64,000 nt of DNA, from the NCBI GenBank assembly GCA_963699215.1, contig OY969422.1, positions 558,001-622,000 of the forward strand, read 5' to 3'. Source of the stretch: VRUE01 sp963699215. GTDB lineage: Bacteria; Actinomycetota; Thermoleophilia; Solirubrobacterales; 70-9. The notes beneath the pieces are model-generated. The model did not search any database. It was not told the origin of the DNA and saw only the letters and a list, made by a program, of their open reading frames with translations. Every line of letters begins with the position of its first letter. Position 1 is the first letter of the stretch. Both the position numbers and the translations under genes were made by a program. This document shows positions 36,467 to 45,363 of the stretch, piece by piece.

Positions 36467-37277
36467 CTTGCTGACGGTGGGCGACGACGATGTCCTGGAG
36501 GGTGAGGCCGCCCTCGGCGTTGGCCCAGAGGCCGGGGTGGATCGGCTCGCGCAGGGTCAGGCCCGCCGCGGCGAGCATCTCGCGGACCTCCTCCGGCCGG
36601 AAGGCGACCGCCTCCTCCGGCTGGCGCGGATCGCTCGTCACCCCGCCCTCGACCTGGTGGCGGATGTCCAGCATCGCGCGCCCGGCCGCGACCTCGCGCT
36701 CGGCCTCCGGGGTGAGCAGGAAGAAAGTCAGCAGGCAGCGCCCGCCCGGCTTCAGCACGCGCGCGGTTTCCGCCAGGTAGTGACCCACTTCGTCGCGGAG
36801 GAGATGGGTGAAGAGCGAGGTCGCGAAGGCGAAGTCGAAGGAGTCGTCCGCGTAGGGGAAGCGGAACTCGTTGCCGGAGAGGTGGCCGAAGGGGTTGTAC
36901 TTGGGGTTGTGGACGGGGGCCCAGGCGAACTCGAACTCCGGGTGCCGCGCGGCGATGTTGCGGTTGCACCAGCCGATCATCTCCCTGCCGACGTCGAAGC
37001 CGGCGTAGGAGCCCCCCTGCAAGTAGCCGGTCAGCGGCAGCGCCATGCGGCCGATCCCGCAGCCGATGTCGAGCACCCGGTCGCCGGGCCGCAGGCCGCC
37101 CAGCTCGGTGAAGTAGCCGAGGAACTGGCGACCGGTCTGCTCGAAGTCGCCGGCGCCGACGAAGGCGAGCCGCCGCGGCGGCAGCAGCGGCCCGCGGCGG
37201 TTGCGCAGCAGGTCGGCCGGCGCCCAGCGAACCCAGCGGGCGACCGCCTTCAGCAGGTAGATCGCCTTCGCCCTCAT
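36462..37277 (-). CDS. SAM-dependent class I methyltransferase
   Basis: A 271-residue cytoplasmic enzyme. VLDIGCGIGRMALPL is SAM motif I, FDVGREMIGWCNRN is motif II, and SFDFAFATSLFTHLL and RVLKPGGRCLLTFFLL are motifs III and IV. The ATG at 37277 has GGAGGGGG four bases upstream; an open frame continues 42 bases further back without homology. It is the last gene of the rfbA-to-methyltransferase operon, 16 bp after rfbC, so it probably methylates a sugar (for example O-methylrhamnose) in the polysaccharide (inference). Confidence 0.85.
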   Translation of the reverse strand: MRAKAIYLLKAVARWVRWAPADLLRNRRGPLLPPRRLAFVGAGDFEQTGRQFLGYFTELGGLRPGDRVLDIGCGIGRMALPLTGYLQGGSYAGFDVGREMIGWCNRNIAARHPEFEFAWAPVHNPKYNPFGHLSGNEFRFPYADDSFDFAFATSLFTHLLRDEVGHYLAETARVLKPGGRCLLTFFLLTPEAEREVAAGRAMLDIRHQVEGGVTSDPRQPEEAVAFRPEEVREMLAAAGLTLREPIHPGLWANAEGGLTLQDIVVAHRQQD

Positions 37278-37293
37278 GCCCCCTCCCCGAGCC

Positions 37294-37842
37294 CTAGAAA
37301 GGCAGGTCGGCCGCGACATCCGCGAGGCGCGGGGCCGACTTGTCGCGCTCGCTTAGCAGCGGATCGTCCACTGGCCACTCGACGCCCACGTCGGGGTCGT
37401 CCCAGGCGATGCCCGCCTCGGTCGCCGGGTCGTAGATGCTGGAGAGCAGGTAGGCGACGTCGGCTTCCTCGCTGAGCACGGCGAAGCCGTGGCCGAACCC
37501 GACCGGGACGAAGAGCTGGCGGTGGGCCTCGTCGTCGAGCTCGTAGCCCTCCCACTGGCCGTAGGTCGGCGAGCCGCGGCGCAGGTCGACGGCGACATCG
37601 AAGATCTTCCCCCGCGGGCAGCGGACCAGCTTCGCCTGGCCCGGCGCGGTCTGGAAGTGGAGGCCGCGCAGCGTCCCGCGCGAGGAGCGCGAGTGGTTGT
37701 GCTGGACGAACTCGACGTCGACGCCGAGCTCAGACCAGGCGTCGCGGCGGTAGGTCTCGACCATGAAGCCGCGCGCGTCGCCGTGGACCTGTGGCTCGAG
37801 CAGGACGACGCCGTCGAGCTTCGTCGGCACTCGCTCGGGCAT
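37294..37842 (-). CDS. rfbC: dTDP-4-dehydrorhamnose 3,5-epimerase
   Basis: A 182-residue cupin that epimerises C3 and C5 of dTDP-4-keto-6-deoxyglucose, the third step to dTDP-L-rhamnose. GTLRGLHFQTAPGQAKLVRC carries the catalytic His, KIFDVAVDLRRGSPTYGQW follows, and FVPVGFGHGFAVLSEEADV completes the active site. The ATG at 37842 overlaps the TGA of rfbB by one base (TGATG), so translation is coupled. Confidence 0.96.
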   Translation of the reverse strand: MPERVPTKLDGVVLLEPQVHGDARGFMVETYRRDAWSELGVDVEFVQHNHSRSSRGTLRGLHFQTAPGQAKLVRCPRGKIFDVAVDLRRGSPTYGQWEGYELDDEAHRQLFVPVGFGHGFAVLSEEADVAYLLSSIYDPATEAGIAWDDPDVGVEWPVDDPLLSERDKSAPRLADVAADLPF

Positions 37843-38825
37843 CAACCCAGCGCTTTGCCGTACTGCTTCTCGTAGTACTCGCGGTACTCGCCGGAGCGGA
37901 TCGGTCCCCACCACTGCTCGTTCTCGCGGTACCACTGCACGGTGCGCTCCAGCCCCTCGGCGAAGTGGACCTGGGCCTCCCAGCCGAGCTCGTCGCGGAG
38001 CTTGTCCGAGGCGAGCGAGTAGCGACGGTCGTGGCCCGGGCGGTCGGTGACGTACTCGATCTGCGACTCCGTGGCGCCGGTCAGCTCGATCACCCGCTCG
38101 ATCACCTCGATGTTCTCGCACTCGTCGGGGCCGCCGACGTTGTAGGCCTCTCCGGGGCGGCCCTTCGTCAGCACCGTGTGGATGCCGCGGCAGAAGTCCT
38201 CGACGTAGAGCCAGTTGCGCACCTGCCGCCCGTCTCCGTACACGGGCAGCGAGTCGCCGTGGATCGCGTTGAGGACCATCAGCGGGATCAGCTTCTCCGG
38301 GTACTGGCGCGGGCCGTAGTTGTTGGAGCCGCGCACGATCGAGGCCTCGATGCCGTAGGTGTGGAAGTGGGCGGAGACGAGCAGGTCGCCGGCGGCCTTG
38401 GTCGCCGAGTAGGGCGAGGAGGGATCGAGCGGCGAGGTCTCGGTGAAGGAGCCGGACTCGATCGAGCCGTAGACCTCGTCGGTGGAGACCTGCAGGTAGC
38501 GGCCGATGCCGAGCTCGCGGGCGGCGTCGAGGAGGACGCCGGTGCCGATCACGTGGGTGCGGGCGAAGGCGTCCTGGTCGTCGATCGAGCGGTCGACGTG
38601 CGACTCGGCGGCGAAGTTGACGACCGCGTCGCAACCGTCCATCGCCTCGCGCACGACCGCCGGGTCCTCGATCGCGCCGACGACTAGGTCGGTGCCGTCG
38701 GGGAGGTTCTCGCGCCTGCCGGCGTAGGTGAGCTTGTCGAGCACCCGCACCTCGTGCTCGCCGCCGATCAGGCGAACGTAGGTGGAGCCGATGAAGCCAG
38801 CGGCGCCGGTAACGAGGATCTTCAC
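37842..38825 (-). CDS. rfbB: dTDP-glucose 4,6-dehydratase
   Basis: A 327-residue extended SDR, second step of dTDP-rhamnose synthesis. GAAGFIGSTYVR is the NAD-binding motif, STDEVYGSIESG contains the catalytic Thr-Asp-Glu, and YSATKAAGD is YxxxK. RGSNNYGPRQYPEKLIPL and QVRNWLYVEDFCRGI are typical of RfbB. The start GTG at 38825 overlaps the rfbD stop by four bases (GTGA). The protein is slightly short because NADVxY-type loops are compact. Confidence 0.97.
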   Translation of the reverse strand: MKILVTGAAGFIGSTYVRLIGGEHEVRVLDKLTYAGRRENLPDGTDLVVGAIEDPAVVREAMDGCDAVVNFAAESHVDRSIDDQDAFARTHVIGTGVLLDAARELGIGRYLQVSTDEVYGSIESGSFTETSPLDPSSPYSATKAAGDLLVSAHFHTYGIEASIVRGSNNYGPRQYPEKLIPLMVLNAIHGDSLPVYGDGRQVRNWLYVEDFCRGIHTVLTKGRPGEAYNVGGPDECENIEVIERVIELTGATESQIEYVTDRPGHDRRYSLASDKLRDELGWEAQVHFAEGLERTVQWYRENEQWWGPIRSGEYREYYEKQYGKALG

Positions 38826-39676
38826 GCGACGGCCTCGGTCTCGGCGCGGCGCTGGGACAGGTAGGCGGCCAGCCCGTCCTGCCAGGAGGGAAGCTCGATC
38901 GCGTGCTCGCGCTGGCTGGCGAGCGCCGAGTAGGCCGGGCGCGGGGCCGGGCGGCCGAGCATCTCGGTCGTCCCCGACATCACTTTGCACTCGACCTTGG
39001 CCTGGTCGAAGATCTCGCGCGCGAACTCGTACCAGGAGCATGCCCCGGCCGCTGCCATGTGGTGGATGCCAAACTCGACCCCCTCGATGAGGCGGACGAT
39101 GCCATAGGCGAGGTGCCAGGTGTAGGTCGGCGAGCCGACCTGGTCGCGGACGACGAGGACCTCGCCGTGATCGGCGGCGAGCCGCAGCATCGTCTCGACG
39201 AAGTTGGGCCCGCCGATCCCGAACAGCCAGGCCGAGCGGACGATGAAGTGGCGCTTGTTGGCCGACCTGGTCGCTTCCTCGCCGGCCAGCTTGCTGCGCC
39301 CGTAGGCGGAGAGCGGCGCCGTCTGGTCGGTCTCGACGTAGGGGGCGCTCTTGCTGCCGTCGAAGACGTAGTCGCTGGAGACGCAGACGACCGCGGCGCC
39401 GACCGCGGCGGCAGCGGCGGCGACGTTGCCGGCGCCCTCGCCGTTGATCCTGGTCGCCTCCGCCTCGGACTCCTCGGCACCGTCGACGTCGGTCCAGGCG
39501 GCGCAGTTGACGACGACATCGGGACGCTCGACCTCGAACTTGGCGCTGACCGCGTCGGCCTCGGCGATGTCGAGCTCGGCGTGGCCGAAGCCGACCACCT
39601 GGTGGCCGGCGTTGCCTGCGGCGAGCATCACGTCGCGCCCGAGCATGCCGGCGGCGCCGGTGACCAGCAGCTTCAC
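38822..39676 (-). CDS. rfbD: dTDP-4-dehydrorhamnose reductase
   Basis: A 284-residue NADPH-dependent SDR that completes dTDP-L-rhamnose. GAAGMLGRDVMLAAG is the nucleotide motif, VNCAAWTDVDGAEESEA is the family signature, SSDYVFDGSKSAPYVE marks the active-site loop and YGRSKLAGE is YxxxK. Its stop overlaps the rfbB start. A PIG-V-like glycosyltransferase gene ends 45 bp upstream. Confidence 0.96.
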   Translation of the reverse strand: MKLLVTGAAGMLGRDVMLAAGNAGHQVVGFGHAELDIAEADAVSAKFEVERPDVVVNCAAWTDVDGAEESEAEATRINGEGAGNVAAAAAAVGAAVVCVSSDYVFDGSKSAPYVETDQTAPLSAYGRSKLAGEEATRSANKRHFIVRSAWLFGIGGPNFVETMLRLAADHGEVLVVRDQVGSPTYTWHLAYGIVRLIEGVEFGIHHMAAAGACSWYEFAREIFDQAKVECKVMSGTTEMLGRPAPRPAYSALASQREHAIELPSWQDGLAAYLSQRRAETEAVA

Positions 39677-39721
39677 GACCGGGACCTGCTCTGTGGGTGG
39701 AGTGATCGCACGTCTCGCAGG

Positions 39722-41002
39722 CTATGCGACGAAGTACCAGAGCGTGAACTGAGCCGTGAGGGCCGCCATTCCCGTTGCAAACAGGGCGACGACGGTGGTC
39801 GTCGCCCGGCGTCGCTCGCAGACCACCGCCAGCCAGAGGAAGATCGGGAATAGGACCGCGACGAAACGCAAGGAGGAGTACAGCGGGAGACCCGGGGGCT
39901 GGGAGGTGAGGATCGGCAACAGGGAGATCAGGACCCAGATGCCGTAGGCCGGCGGCAGCAGCCGCAAAGCCCCAACCCCGCCCACCACGGCGAAGGCGAC
40001 GCAGCCCAGCTGCGCGATGTTGAGATGGTCGAAGACCGGGTCCTCGCCGTATGCCCCGGACACGACGTCGGCGAGGCTCGCCCCTCCCTCTCTGAGCCCC
40101 GCCCAGATGCCGGTGACGGGATCGACCGTCTGGCGGCCGAACAGCTCCTGCGCATGCTGCCAGGCAAACGCGTCGCCGAGCCCGAAGTGCAGGTAGGCGC
40201 TGAAGGCCACCAAGCCCAGGGGCGCAAGCAGAATCCAGGCGGCCTCCGGGCCGACGCGGTATCGGGGACGCAGCCCGGCGCTCGCCACCGGCTCGCGATC
40301 CGCCCGCGGCCCGTAGAGGTAGAGCAATGCCACGGGGACGATCAGCAGCAACCCCGGGGCCCGCGTCGCCGAGGCCAGCGCGAGAACGACGCCGGCCAGC
40401 GGCCAGCGGCCCGTCCGCGCAGCGAGGAAGGCGGCGACCGCGAGCAGGAGGAAGAGCGACTCGGTGTAGGGAATCCCGTAGAAGAACGCGGCGGGGAAGA
40501 AGGCGAGCAGCATCAAAGCCGGCCGTGCGTAGCGGCTTCCCAGTTCGATCGCGACGAGCCGGTGCAGCAACGTGAGCGCCGCGAAGAAACAGGCGAGCGA
40601 GACCGCGTAGGCCACGATCAGCAGCAGGCCGGGACTGGCGGCGAACCCGCTCAGCACACGGGTCAGGCCTGGGTACAGCGGAAAGAAGGCGGGTCGCCTC
40701 TCGGCTGGCGGCAGGTCCGACAGGTCGCCCGAGTAGCCGTCTAGAGCTATAGCCAGGTAGTGGAGGGCGTCCCACTTGGCCAGCGGCGAGAAGACGACGT
40801 CGAGCAGGCCCGTCGCCGGCCAGTGGTCGAACGGATGGGCGAGCAGCGGGTATCCCGACACGGGACTGGGAGCGATGCCGGCCACCGTGATCCAGATCGC
40901 AACGCCGAAGACGGCGAGCCGGCTCGGCCAGAAGGCCCCCCACGCCGCCCGCGCGCTCTCACCCCAACCCGTGCCGTCGGCTAGACGATCTTGATCTCGC
41001 AT
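39722..41002 (-). CDS. PIG-V-like GT-C mannosyltransferase
   Basis: A 426-residue membrane protein with about ten helices. KWDALHYLAIALDGYSG in the first extracellular loop is the diagnostic stretch of the PIG-V/DUF2029-type GT-C enzymes, with the Asp as catalytic base. FFPLYPGLTRVL, FYGIPYTESLFLLLA and LASATRAPGLLLIVPVAL follow in the usual order. Such enzymes take a prenyl-phosphate sugar as donor and act outside the membrane. The ATG at 41002 overlaps the end of rfbA by 22 bp. It probably decorates the locus polysaccharide with mannose. Confidence 0.82.
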   Translation of the reverse strand: MRDQDRLADGTGWGESARAAWGAFWPSRLAVFGVAIWITVAGIAPSPVSGYPLLAHPFDHWPATGLLDVVFSPLAKWDALHYLAIALDGYSGDLSDLPPAERRPAFFPLYPGLTRVLSGFAASPGLLLIVAYAVSLACFFAALTLLHRLVAIELGSRYARPALMLLAFFPAAFFYGIPYTESLFLLLAVAAFLAARTGRWPLAGVVLALASATRAPGLLLIVPVALLYLYGPRADREPVASAGLRPRYRVGPEAAWILLAPLGLVAFSAYLHFGLGDAFAWQHAQELFGRQTVDPVTGIWAGLREGGASLADVVSGAYGEDPVFDHLNIAQLGCVAFAVVGGVGALRLLPPAYGIWVLISLLPILTSQPPGLPLYSSLRFVAVLFPIFLWLAVVCERRRATTTVVALFATGMAALTAQFTLWYFVA

Positions 41003-42057
41003 TTGTCGCCGACCAGCATCTGCAGCGTCTTCGGCATGCCGCCGCTGCGGGTCAGCTTCACTTCGCGGCCAAGCAGACTGGCCTCCATCCGGGTGCCGAG
41101 GTCCTCGACGACGGAGCCGGCGAGGACGATCGAGTGCTCGATTTCGGAGCGGCAGATGCGCACCCCCTCGCCGATCGAGGTGTAGGGGCCGACGTAGGCG
41201 TTCTCGATCGTGGCGCCGGCGCCGATCACGGCGGGGCCGCGCACGACCGAGCCGCTCAGCTTCGCCCCGGCCTCGACCACGACCCGCCCCTCGACCTTCG
41301 AGCCCTCGTCGACCTCGCCCTCGATGCGCGGCTCGATCTCCTCCAGCACGAGGCGGTTGGCCTCGAGCATGTCGGCGAGCTGGCCGGTGTCCTTCCACCA
41401 GCCGCTGACCACCTCCGACTGCACCTTGTGGCCGTCCTCGATCAGGCTCTGGATCGCCTCGGTGATCTCCAGCTCGCCGCGCCAGGAGGGCTCCAGGGCG
41501 CGGGCGGCGTCGAAGATCGCTGGCTGGAAGAGGTAGACGCCGACGAGGGCGAGGTTGGAGGGGGGGTCCTTGGGCTTCTCGACCAGGCGCACGACGTGGT
41601 CGCCGTCGAGCTCGGCGACACCGTAGGAGCTCGGGTCGGAGACCGGCGTGAGCAGGATCAGCGCGTCGGGCTCGGACTCGCGGAAGGTGGCGACGAGGCC
41701 GCGCAGGCCGTCGGCGAGCAGGTTGTCGCCCAGGTACATGACGAAGGGGGAGCCGCCGATGAAGTCCTCGGCGGTGAGCACCGCGTGGGCGAGGCCGGCG
41801 GGCTCGTCCTGGACGATGTAGGTGATCTCGGCGCCGAACTGCGAGCCATCGCCGGCGGCGGCGCGGATCTCGTCGCCGGTCTCCGGCGCGATGATGATCC
41901 CGATCTCCTCCACTCCGGCCTCGACCAGCGCCTCGATCCCGTAGAAGAGCACGGGCTTGTTGGCCACGGGCACGAGCTGCTTCGCCGAGGTGTGGGTGAT
42001 GGGACGCAGGCGGGTGCCCGCCCCACCGGAGAGGATCAATCCCTTCAGGGCCTCCAT
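40981..42057 (-). CDS. rfbA: glucose-1-phosphate thymidylyltransferase (long form)
   Basis: A 358-residue nucleotidyltransferase, first step of dTDP-rhamnose synthesis. LILSGGAGTRLRPITHTSAK is the pyrophosphorylase signature, and VMYLGDNLLADG and VSGWWKDTGQLADMLEANRL are active-site segments. The C-terminal 100 residues form a left-handed beta-helix (VVEAGAKLSGSVVRGPAVIG), the long-form architecture found in actinobacteria and archaea rather than enteric RmlA. The ATG at 42057 faces the divergent GT2 gene 32 bp away, so promoters for both directions lie there. Confidence 0.95.
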   Translation of the reverse strand: MEALKGLILSGGAGTRLRPITHTSAKQLVPVANKPVLFYGIEALVEAGVEEIGIIIAPETGDEIRAAAGDGSQFGAEITYIVQDEPAGLAHAVLTAEDFIGGSPFVMYLGDNLLADGLRGLVATFRESEPDALILLTPVSDPSSYGVAELDGDHVVRLVEKPKDPPSNLALVGVYLFQPAIFDAARALEPSWRGELEITEAIQSLIEDGHKVQSEVVSGWWKDTGQLADMLEANRLVLEEIEPRIEGEVDEGSKVEGRVVVEAGAKLSGSVVRGPAVIGAGATIENAYVGPYTSIGEGVRICRSEIEHSIVLAGSVVEDLGTRMEASLLGREVKLTRSGGMPKTLQMLVGDKCEIKIV

Positions 42058-42089
42058 GCGAGGCTGCAACCCTACCGCCCCGGCAGATC

Positions 42090-43022
42090 GTGCGACCCGC
42101 CATCTACATCCCCACCTTCGACGGCCGCGAGCGGCTCGGGAAAGGCGCTGCTCAGCCTGGAGGCGCAGAGCAGGCCGGCGGACGTGGTCGTGGTCGACAA
42201 CGGCTCCAGCGACGGGACGGCGGAGCTGGTCCGCGAGGAGTTCCCGGAAACGGTGCTGCTGGAGCTGGGACGGAACCTCGGCTTCGGCCCGGCGCTGAAC
42301 CGGGCCGTCGCCGAGCGCCCGGCCGATCCGGTGATCCTGCTCAACAACGACGTCGAGGCGGAGCCGCGCTTCGTCGAGGCGCTGCTCGACGCCGCGGCGG
42401 AGGGGGCCGAGTGCGTCGCCGGTGTGCTCGTCCAGGAGGCGGTGCCGACCCTGATCGACTCCGCCGGCGTCGTCGCCGACCGCGCCCTGATGGGTTTCGA
42501 CTACCTGCATGGGGAGCCGGTGGAGGCTGCGACACAGGCGGCGGACCCGCTCGGCCCGACCGGCGGCGCCGCCCTCTACCGGCCGCGACGCCTTCGCGGC
42601 CGTCGGCGGCTTCGACGAGCGCATCTTCCTCTACTACGAGGACCTCGACCTCGCCCTGCGCCTGCGCGCCGGCGGGGGCCAGATGCAACCTGGCGCCGGA
42701 GGCGGTCGCGGTGCACGCCTACTCGGCCAGCCTCGGCGCCGGCAGCGGCGCGAAGTACGCGCGCACCGGCTGGAGCCGTGGCTACATGCTGCGCCGCTAC
42801 GGCGTCATGCGGCAGCCGGGCCTGGCACTGCGCGCGCTCGCCGCCGAGGCGGCGATCTGCGCCGGCCAGCTGGCCATCGACCGCACCGCAAAGGGCCTCA
42901 CGGGACGGGTGCGCGGCTGGCGCGACGGCGCCGGGCTCGAGCGCCGCGCGGCCCCCGACGAGCGCGCACTCCTCGACATCCCTCTACACGAGGCGCTGGC
43001 GCTGCGCCGCCGCCGCGCCTGA
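42090..43022 (+). CDS. GT2 glycosyltransferase (frameshifted)
   Basis: A GT-A enzyme of about 310 residues, read in three frames. RPAIYIPTFDGRERL starts at GTG 42090. After an extra A near 42141 it continues as ALLSLEAQSRPADVVVVDNG and VILLNNDVEAEP. After an extra base near 42583 it reads RDAFAAVGGFDERIFLYYED, and after another near 42685 CNLAPEAVAVHAYSASLGAG. FLYYEDLDLALR holds the catalytic acidic pair. It probably builds the locus glycan; the donor may be dTDP-rhamnose. It is divergent from rfbA. Confidence 0.78.
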   Translation: MRPAIYIPTFDGRERLGKGAAQPGGAEQAGGRGRGRQRLQRRDGGAGPRGVPGNGAAGAGTEPRLRPGAEPGRRRAPGRSGDPAQQRRRGGAALRRGAARRRGGGGRVRRRCARPGGGADPDRLRRRRRRPRPDGFRLPAWGAGGGCDTGGGPARPDRRRRPLPAATPSRPSAASTSASSSTTRTSTSPCACAPAGARCNLAPEAVAVHAYSASLGAGSGAKYARTGWSRGYMLRRYGVMRQPGLALRALAAEAAICAGQLAIDRTAKGLTGRVRGWRDGAGLERRAAPDERALLDIPLHEALALRRRRA

Positions 43023-43032
43023 GCCAAGCGGG

Positions 43033-43124
43033 ACGTGCCGCGAGTTGAGTACCCATAGTGGCCTCGAACTCGCGGCACGTCACCGGGGCTTGGCCTCAAG
43101 TTCGCGGCACGTAACCGTGGGGCT
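43033..43124. repeat. inverted/direct repeat cluster at a convergent gene end
   Basis: ACGTGCCGCGAGTT (43033-43046) is exactly inverted at 43067-43080, and the right arm appears again as TTCGCGGCACGT (43101-43112). The two right arms belong to tandem copies of about 32 and 34 bp (43059-43090 and 43091-43124). The second copy extends into the last codons of the minus-strand GT2 gene, whose stop is at 43096-43098. Confidence 0.65.
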
Positions 43125-44088
43125 TGGCTTTCTCGCCGAGCCAGCGGCGGGCGTTCGAGACATCGCCCGTGGCGCGCAGGCGACGGCGCTCGCGGATCAG
43201 CGGGCGCAGGCGGCGCAGCGCGGCCAGCTTGCCGCCCAGGGTGGCGAGGAAGCGGCGCTGGCGAGCGGCGCGCAGCAGCGAGCCGGCCTCGACCGCGGCG
43301 ATCCGGGGCGCGGCGGCCGCGGGCATGAACTTGACCTGGGTGGCGAGGCGGTTACGGGCGACGAGGCGCGCGTTGTCGGCGCCCGGGCGGTCGAAGCCGG
43401 CCGTCCAGGAGGCGTTGCCGACGTGCCAGACGACCGCCTCGGGCACGTACTCGAAGCGCCAGCCGGCGATCCGCGCCCGCACGTTCAGGTCGACGTCCTC
43501 GTAGAAGGCGAAGTAGGACTCGTCGTAGCCGCCCGGCTCGGCGAACAGCTCGCGCCGCAGCAGGCAGGCGGCGCCGCAGACGCCGAAGACCTCGCGCCGC
43601 TCCGCGCTCCATGGCTCCTGCATCTCCCCCATCCCGAGCTCGATCGCGCGCCCATCCCGGGTCAGCGCCTGGCCGGCGCTGTAGATGCGCGCCGCGGCGA
43701 CGTCACCGGGGCCCTCGGAGCCATCGTCGAGCTGGAGGATCCGCGGTTGCACACCGCCGAGGATCGGATCGGAGTCAAGGGCGTCGACGAGCGCCCCCAC
43801 GCAGCCGGGCTCGAGCGCGGTGTCGGCGTTCAGCACCAGCACCGCCGGCGCCGCCGTCCGCGCGGCGCCGAGGTTGACGGCGGCGGCGAAGCCCGTGTTC
43901 TCGCCCAGGGCGAGATGGGGGATGCCCTCCCCCTCCAGGTAGTCGAGCGAGCCGTCGGTGGAGCCGTTGTCGACCACGAGAAGCTCCAGCTCGACCGCCT
44001 GTTCGTGCAGCGAGCGCAGGCAACGCGGCAGGTGCCGGAGCGTGTTCCAGCTCGGAATCACCACCGCGACAGCCCCCGGGCCGCTCAC
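43096..44088 (-). CDS. GT2 glycosyltransferase (rhamnosyltransferase-like)
   Basis: A 330-residue GT-A enzyme. AVVIPSWNTLRHLPRCLRSL begins the fold, LLVVDNGSTDGSLDYL binds the nucleotide, VLVLNADTALEPG is the DxD region, and FAFYEDVDLNVRARIAGW contains the catalytic acid. A basic C-terminal tail (RQRRFLATLGGKLAALRRLR) probably contacts membrane. I chose GTG 44088, just before the first strand; the frame remains open upstream across the divergent wzt promoter. The last codons lie in a repeat shared with the downstream spacer. Confidence 0.85.
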   Translation of the reverse strand: MSGPGAVAVVIPSWNTLRHLPRCLRSLHEQAVELELLVVDNGSTDGSLDYLEGEGIPHLALGENTGFAAAVNLGAARTAAPAVLVLNADTALEPGCVGALVDALDSDPILGGVQPRILQLDDGSEGPGDVAAARIYSAGQALTRDGRAIELGMGEMQEPWSAERREVFGVCGAACLLRRELFAEPGGYDESYFAFYEDVDLNVRARIAGWRFEYVPEAVVWHVGNASWTAGFDRPGADNARLVARNRLATQVKFMPAAAAPRIAAVEAGSLLRAARQRRFLATLGGKLAALRRLRPLIRERRRLRATGDVSNARRWLGEKAKPHGYVPRT

Positions 44089-44143
44089 GCGCGGAAGCCT
44101 GACAGCTGCCGCACGTCGCCGTGGGGCGGTAGCGTTCCGCCGC

Positions 44144-45363
44144 GTGTCGGCGCCCGCGACAGCGATCGAGGTTGAGGGGCTGCGCAAGTCGTTCCGCATT
44201 CCGATCCACCGCGTGGACTCGCTCAAAGAGCGGCTCGTGCGTCCCTTCTCCGCCCGCGACTACCGCGAGCTGCACGCGCTCGACGGCGTCTCCTTCGAGA
44301 TCCGCAAGGGCGAGTTCTTCGGCATCGTCGGCCGCAACGGCTCCGGCAAGAGCACCCTGCTGAAGCTGCTCGCCAGCATCTACCGCGCCGACGCGGGGAC
44401 GATCCGGATGGCCGGCCGCCTCGCCCCGTTCATCGAGCTCGGCGTCGGCTTCAACCTCGAGCTGAGCGCGCGCGAGAACGTCGTCCTCAACGGGGTGATG
44501 ATGGGGCTGACGCCGCAGCGAGGCCCGCGACCGCCTCGACGCCGTGATCGAGTTCGCCGAGCTAGGCGAGTTCGTCGACCTGAAGCTGAAGAACTACTCC
44601 TCGGGGATGCTGGTCCGGCTCGCCTTCTCGCTGATGATGGAGGTCGACGCCGACGTCCTGCTGATCGACGAGGTGCTGGCGGTCGGCGACGCCGCCTTCC
44701 AGCAGAAGTGCGCCGACGCCTTCCGCGAGATGAAAGCGGTGGGCAAGACGATCGTCCTCGTCACCCACGACATGACCACGGTCGAGGAATTACTGCCATC
44801 GCGCGATGCTGATCGACGATGGCCAGATCCAGCACGTCGGCGACCCGGCCGAGGTGGGGCGGCGCTATACGCGGCTGAACTTCGAAAGAGGCAGCGAGAC
44901 CGGCGCCGAGCCGACCGCGCAGGCGAGCGACGAGGTGCGCCTGCTCGACGCCTGGATCGAGGACGCCAACGGCGACCCGCCTGACCAACGTCGAACACGG
45001 CCAGCCGATCCGCCTGCGAGTGGCGCTGGAAGCGATGCGCGACATCGAGGGGATCGGCATCGGCTTCATCCTCGCCAACGCCGACGGCGTCGGCGTCTTC
45101 CAGTTCGGCGTCGGGGTCGAGCAAGGAGGGCGGCGCGACCGAGCTCGCCGCGGGCGAGCGCGTCCGGGTCAGCGCCGACCTCGAGAATCCGCTCGCTCCG
45201 GGCCGCTACTTCGTCCACTCCGGCGTCAACCGAGTCGCGCGGCGCCGGCGTCGCCCTCTACGTCCACAACGCGGTCGACTTCGTCGTCTTCGGCGGCGAG
45301 TCGCAGTCGCGCGGGATCGTCTCCATCCCCTACACCGGCTCGGCGGTCGTCGAGGAGGCGTGA
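44144..45363 (+). CDS. wzt: polysaccharide ABC exporter ATPase Wzt (frameshifted)
   Basis: ATPase of a Wzm/Wzt exporter for lipid-linked polysaccharide. IVGRNGSGKSTLLKLLASIY is Walker A, IELGVGFNLELSARENVVLN is the Wzt/TagH-specific stretch, NYSSGMLVRLAFSLMMEVDA contains the signature, LLIDEVLAVGD is Walker B and VLVTHDMTTVEE is the H-loop. A C-terminal Wzt_C-type glycan-binding domain follows (YFVHSGVNR, LYVHNAVDFVVFGGE). Extra single bases near 44519, 44790, 44980, 45122 and 45231 split it. The start is GTG 44144, 55 bp from the divergent GT2 gene. Its TGA overlaps the wzm ATG. Confidence 0.85.
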
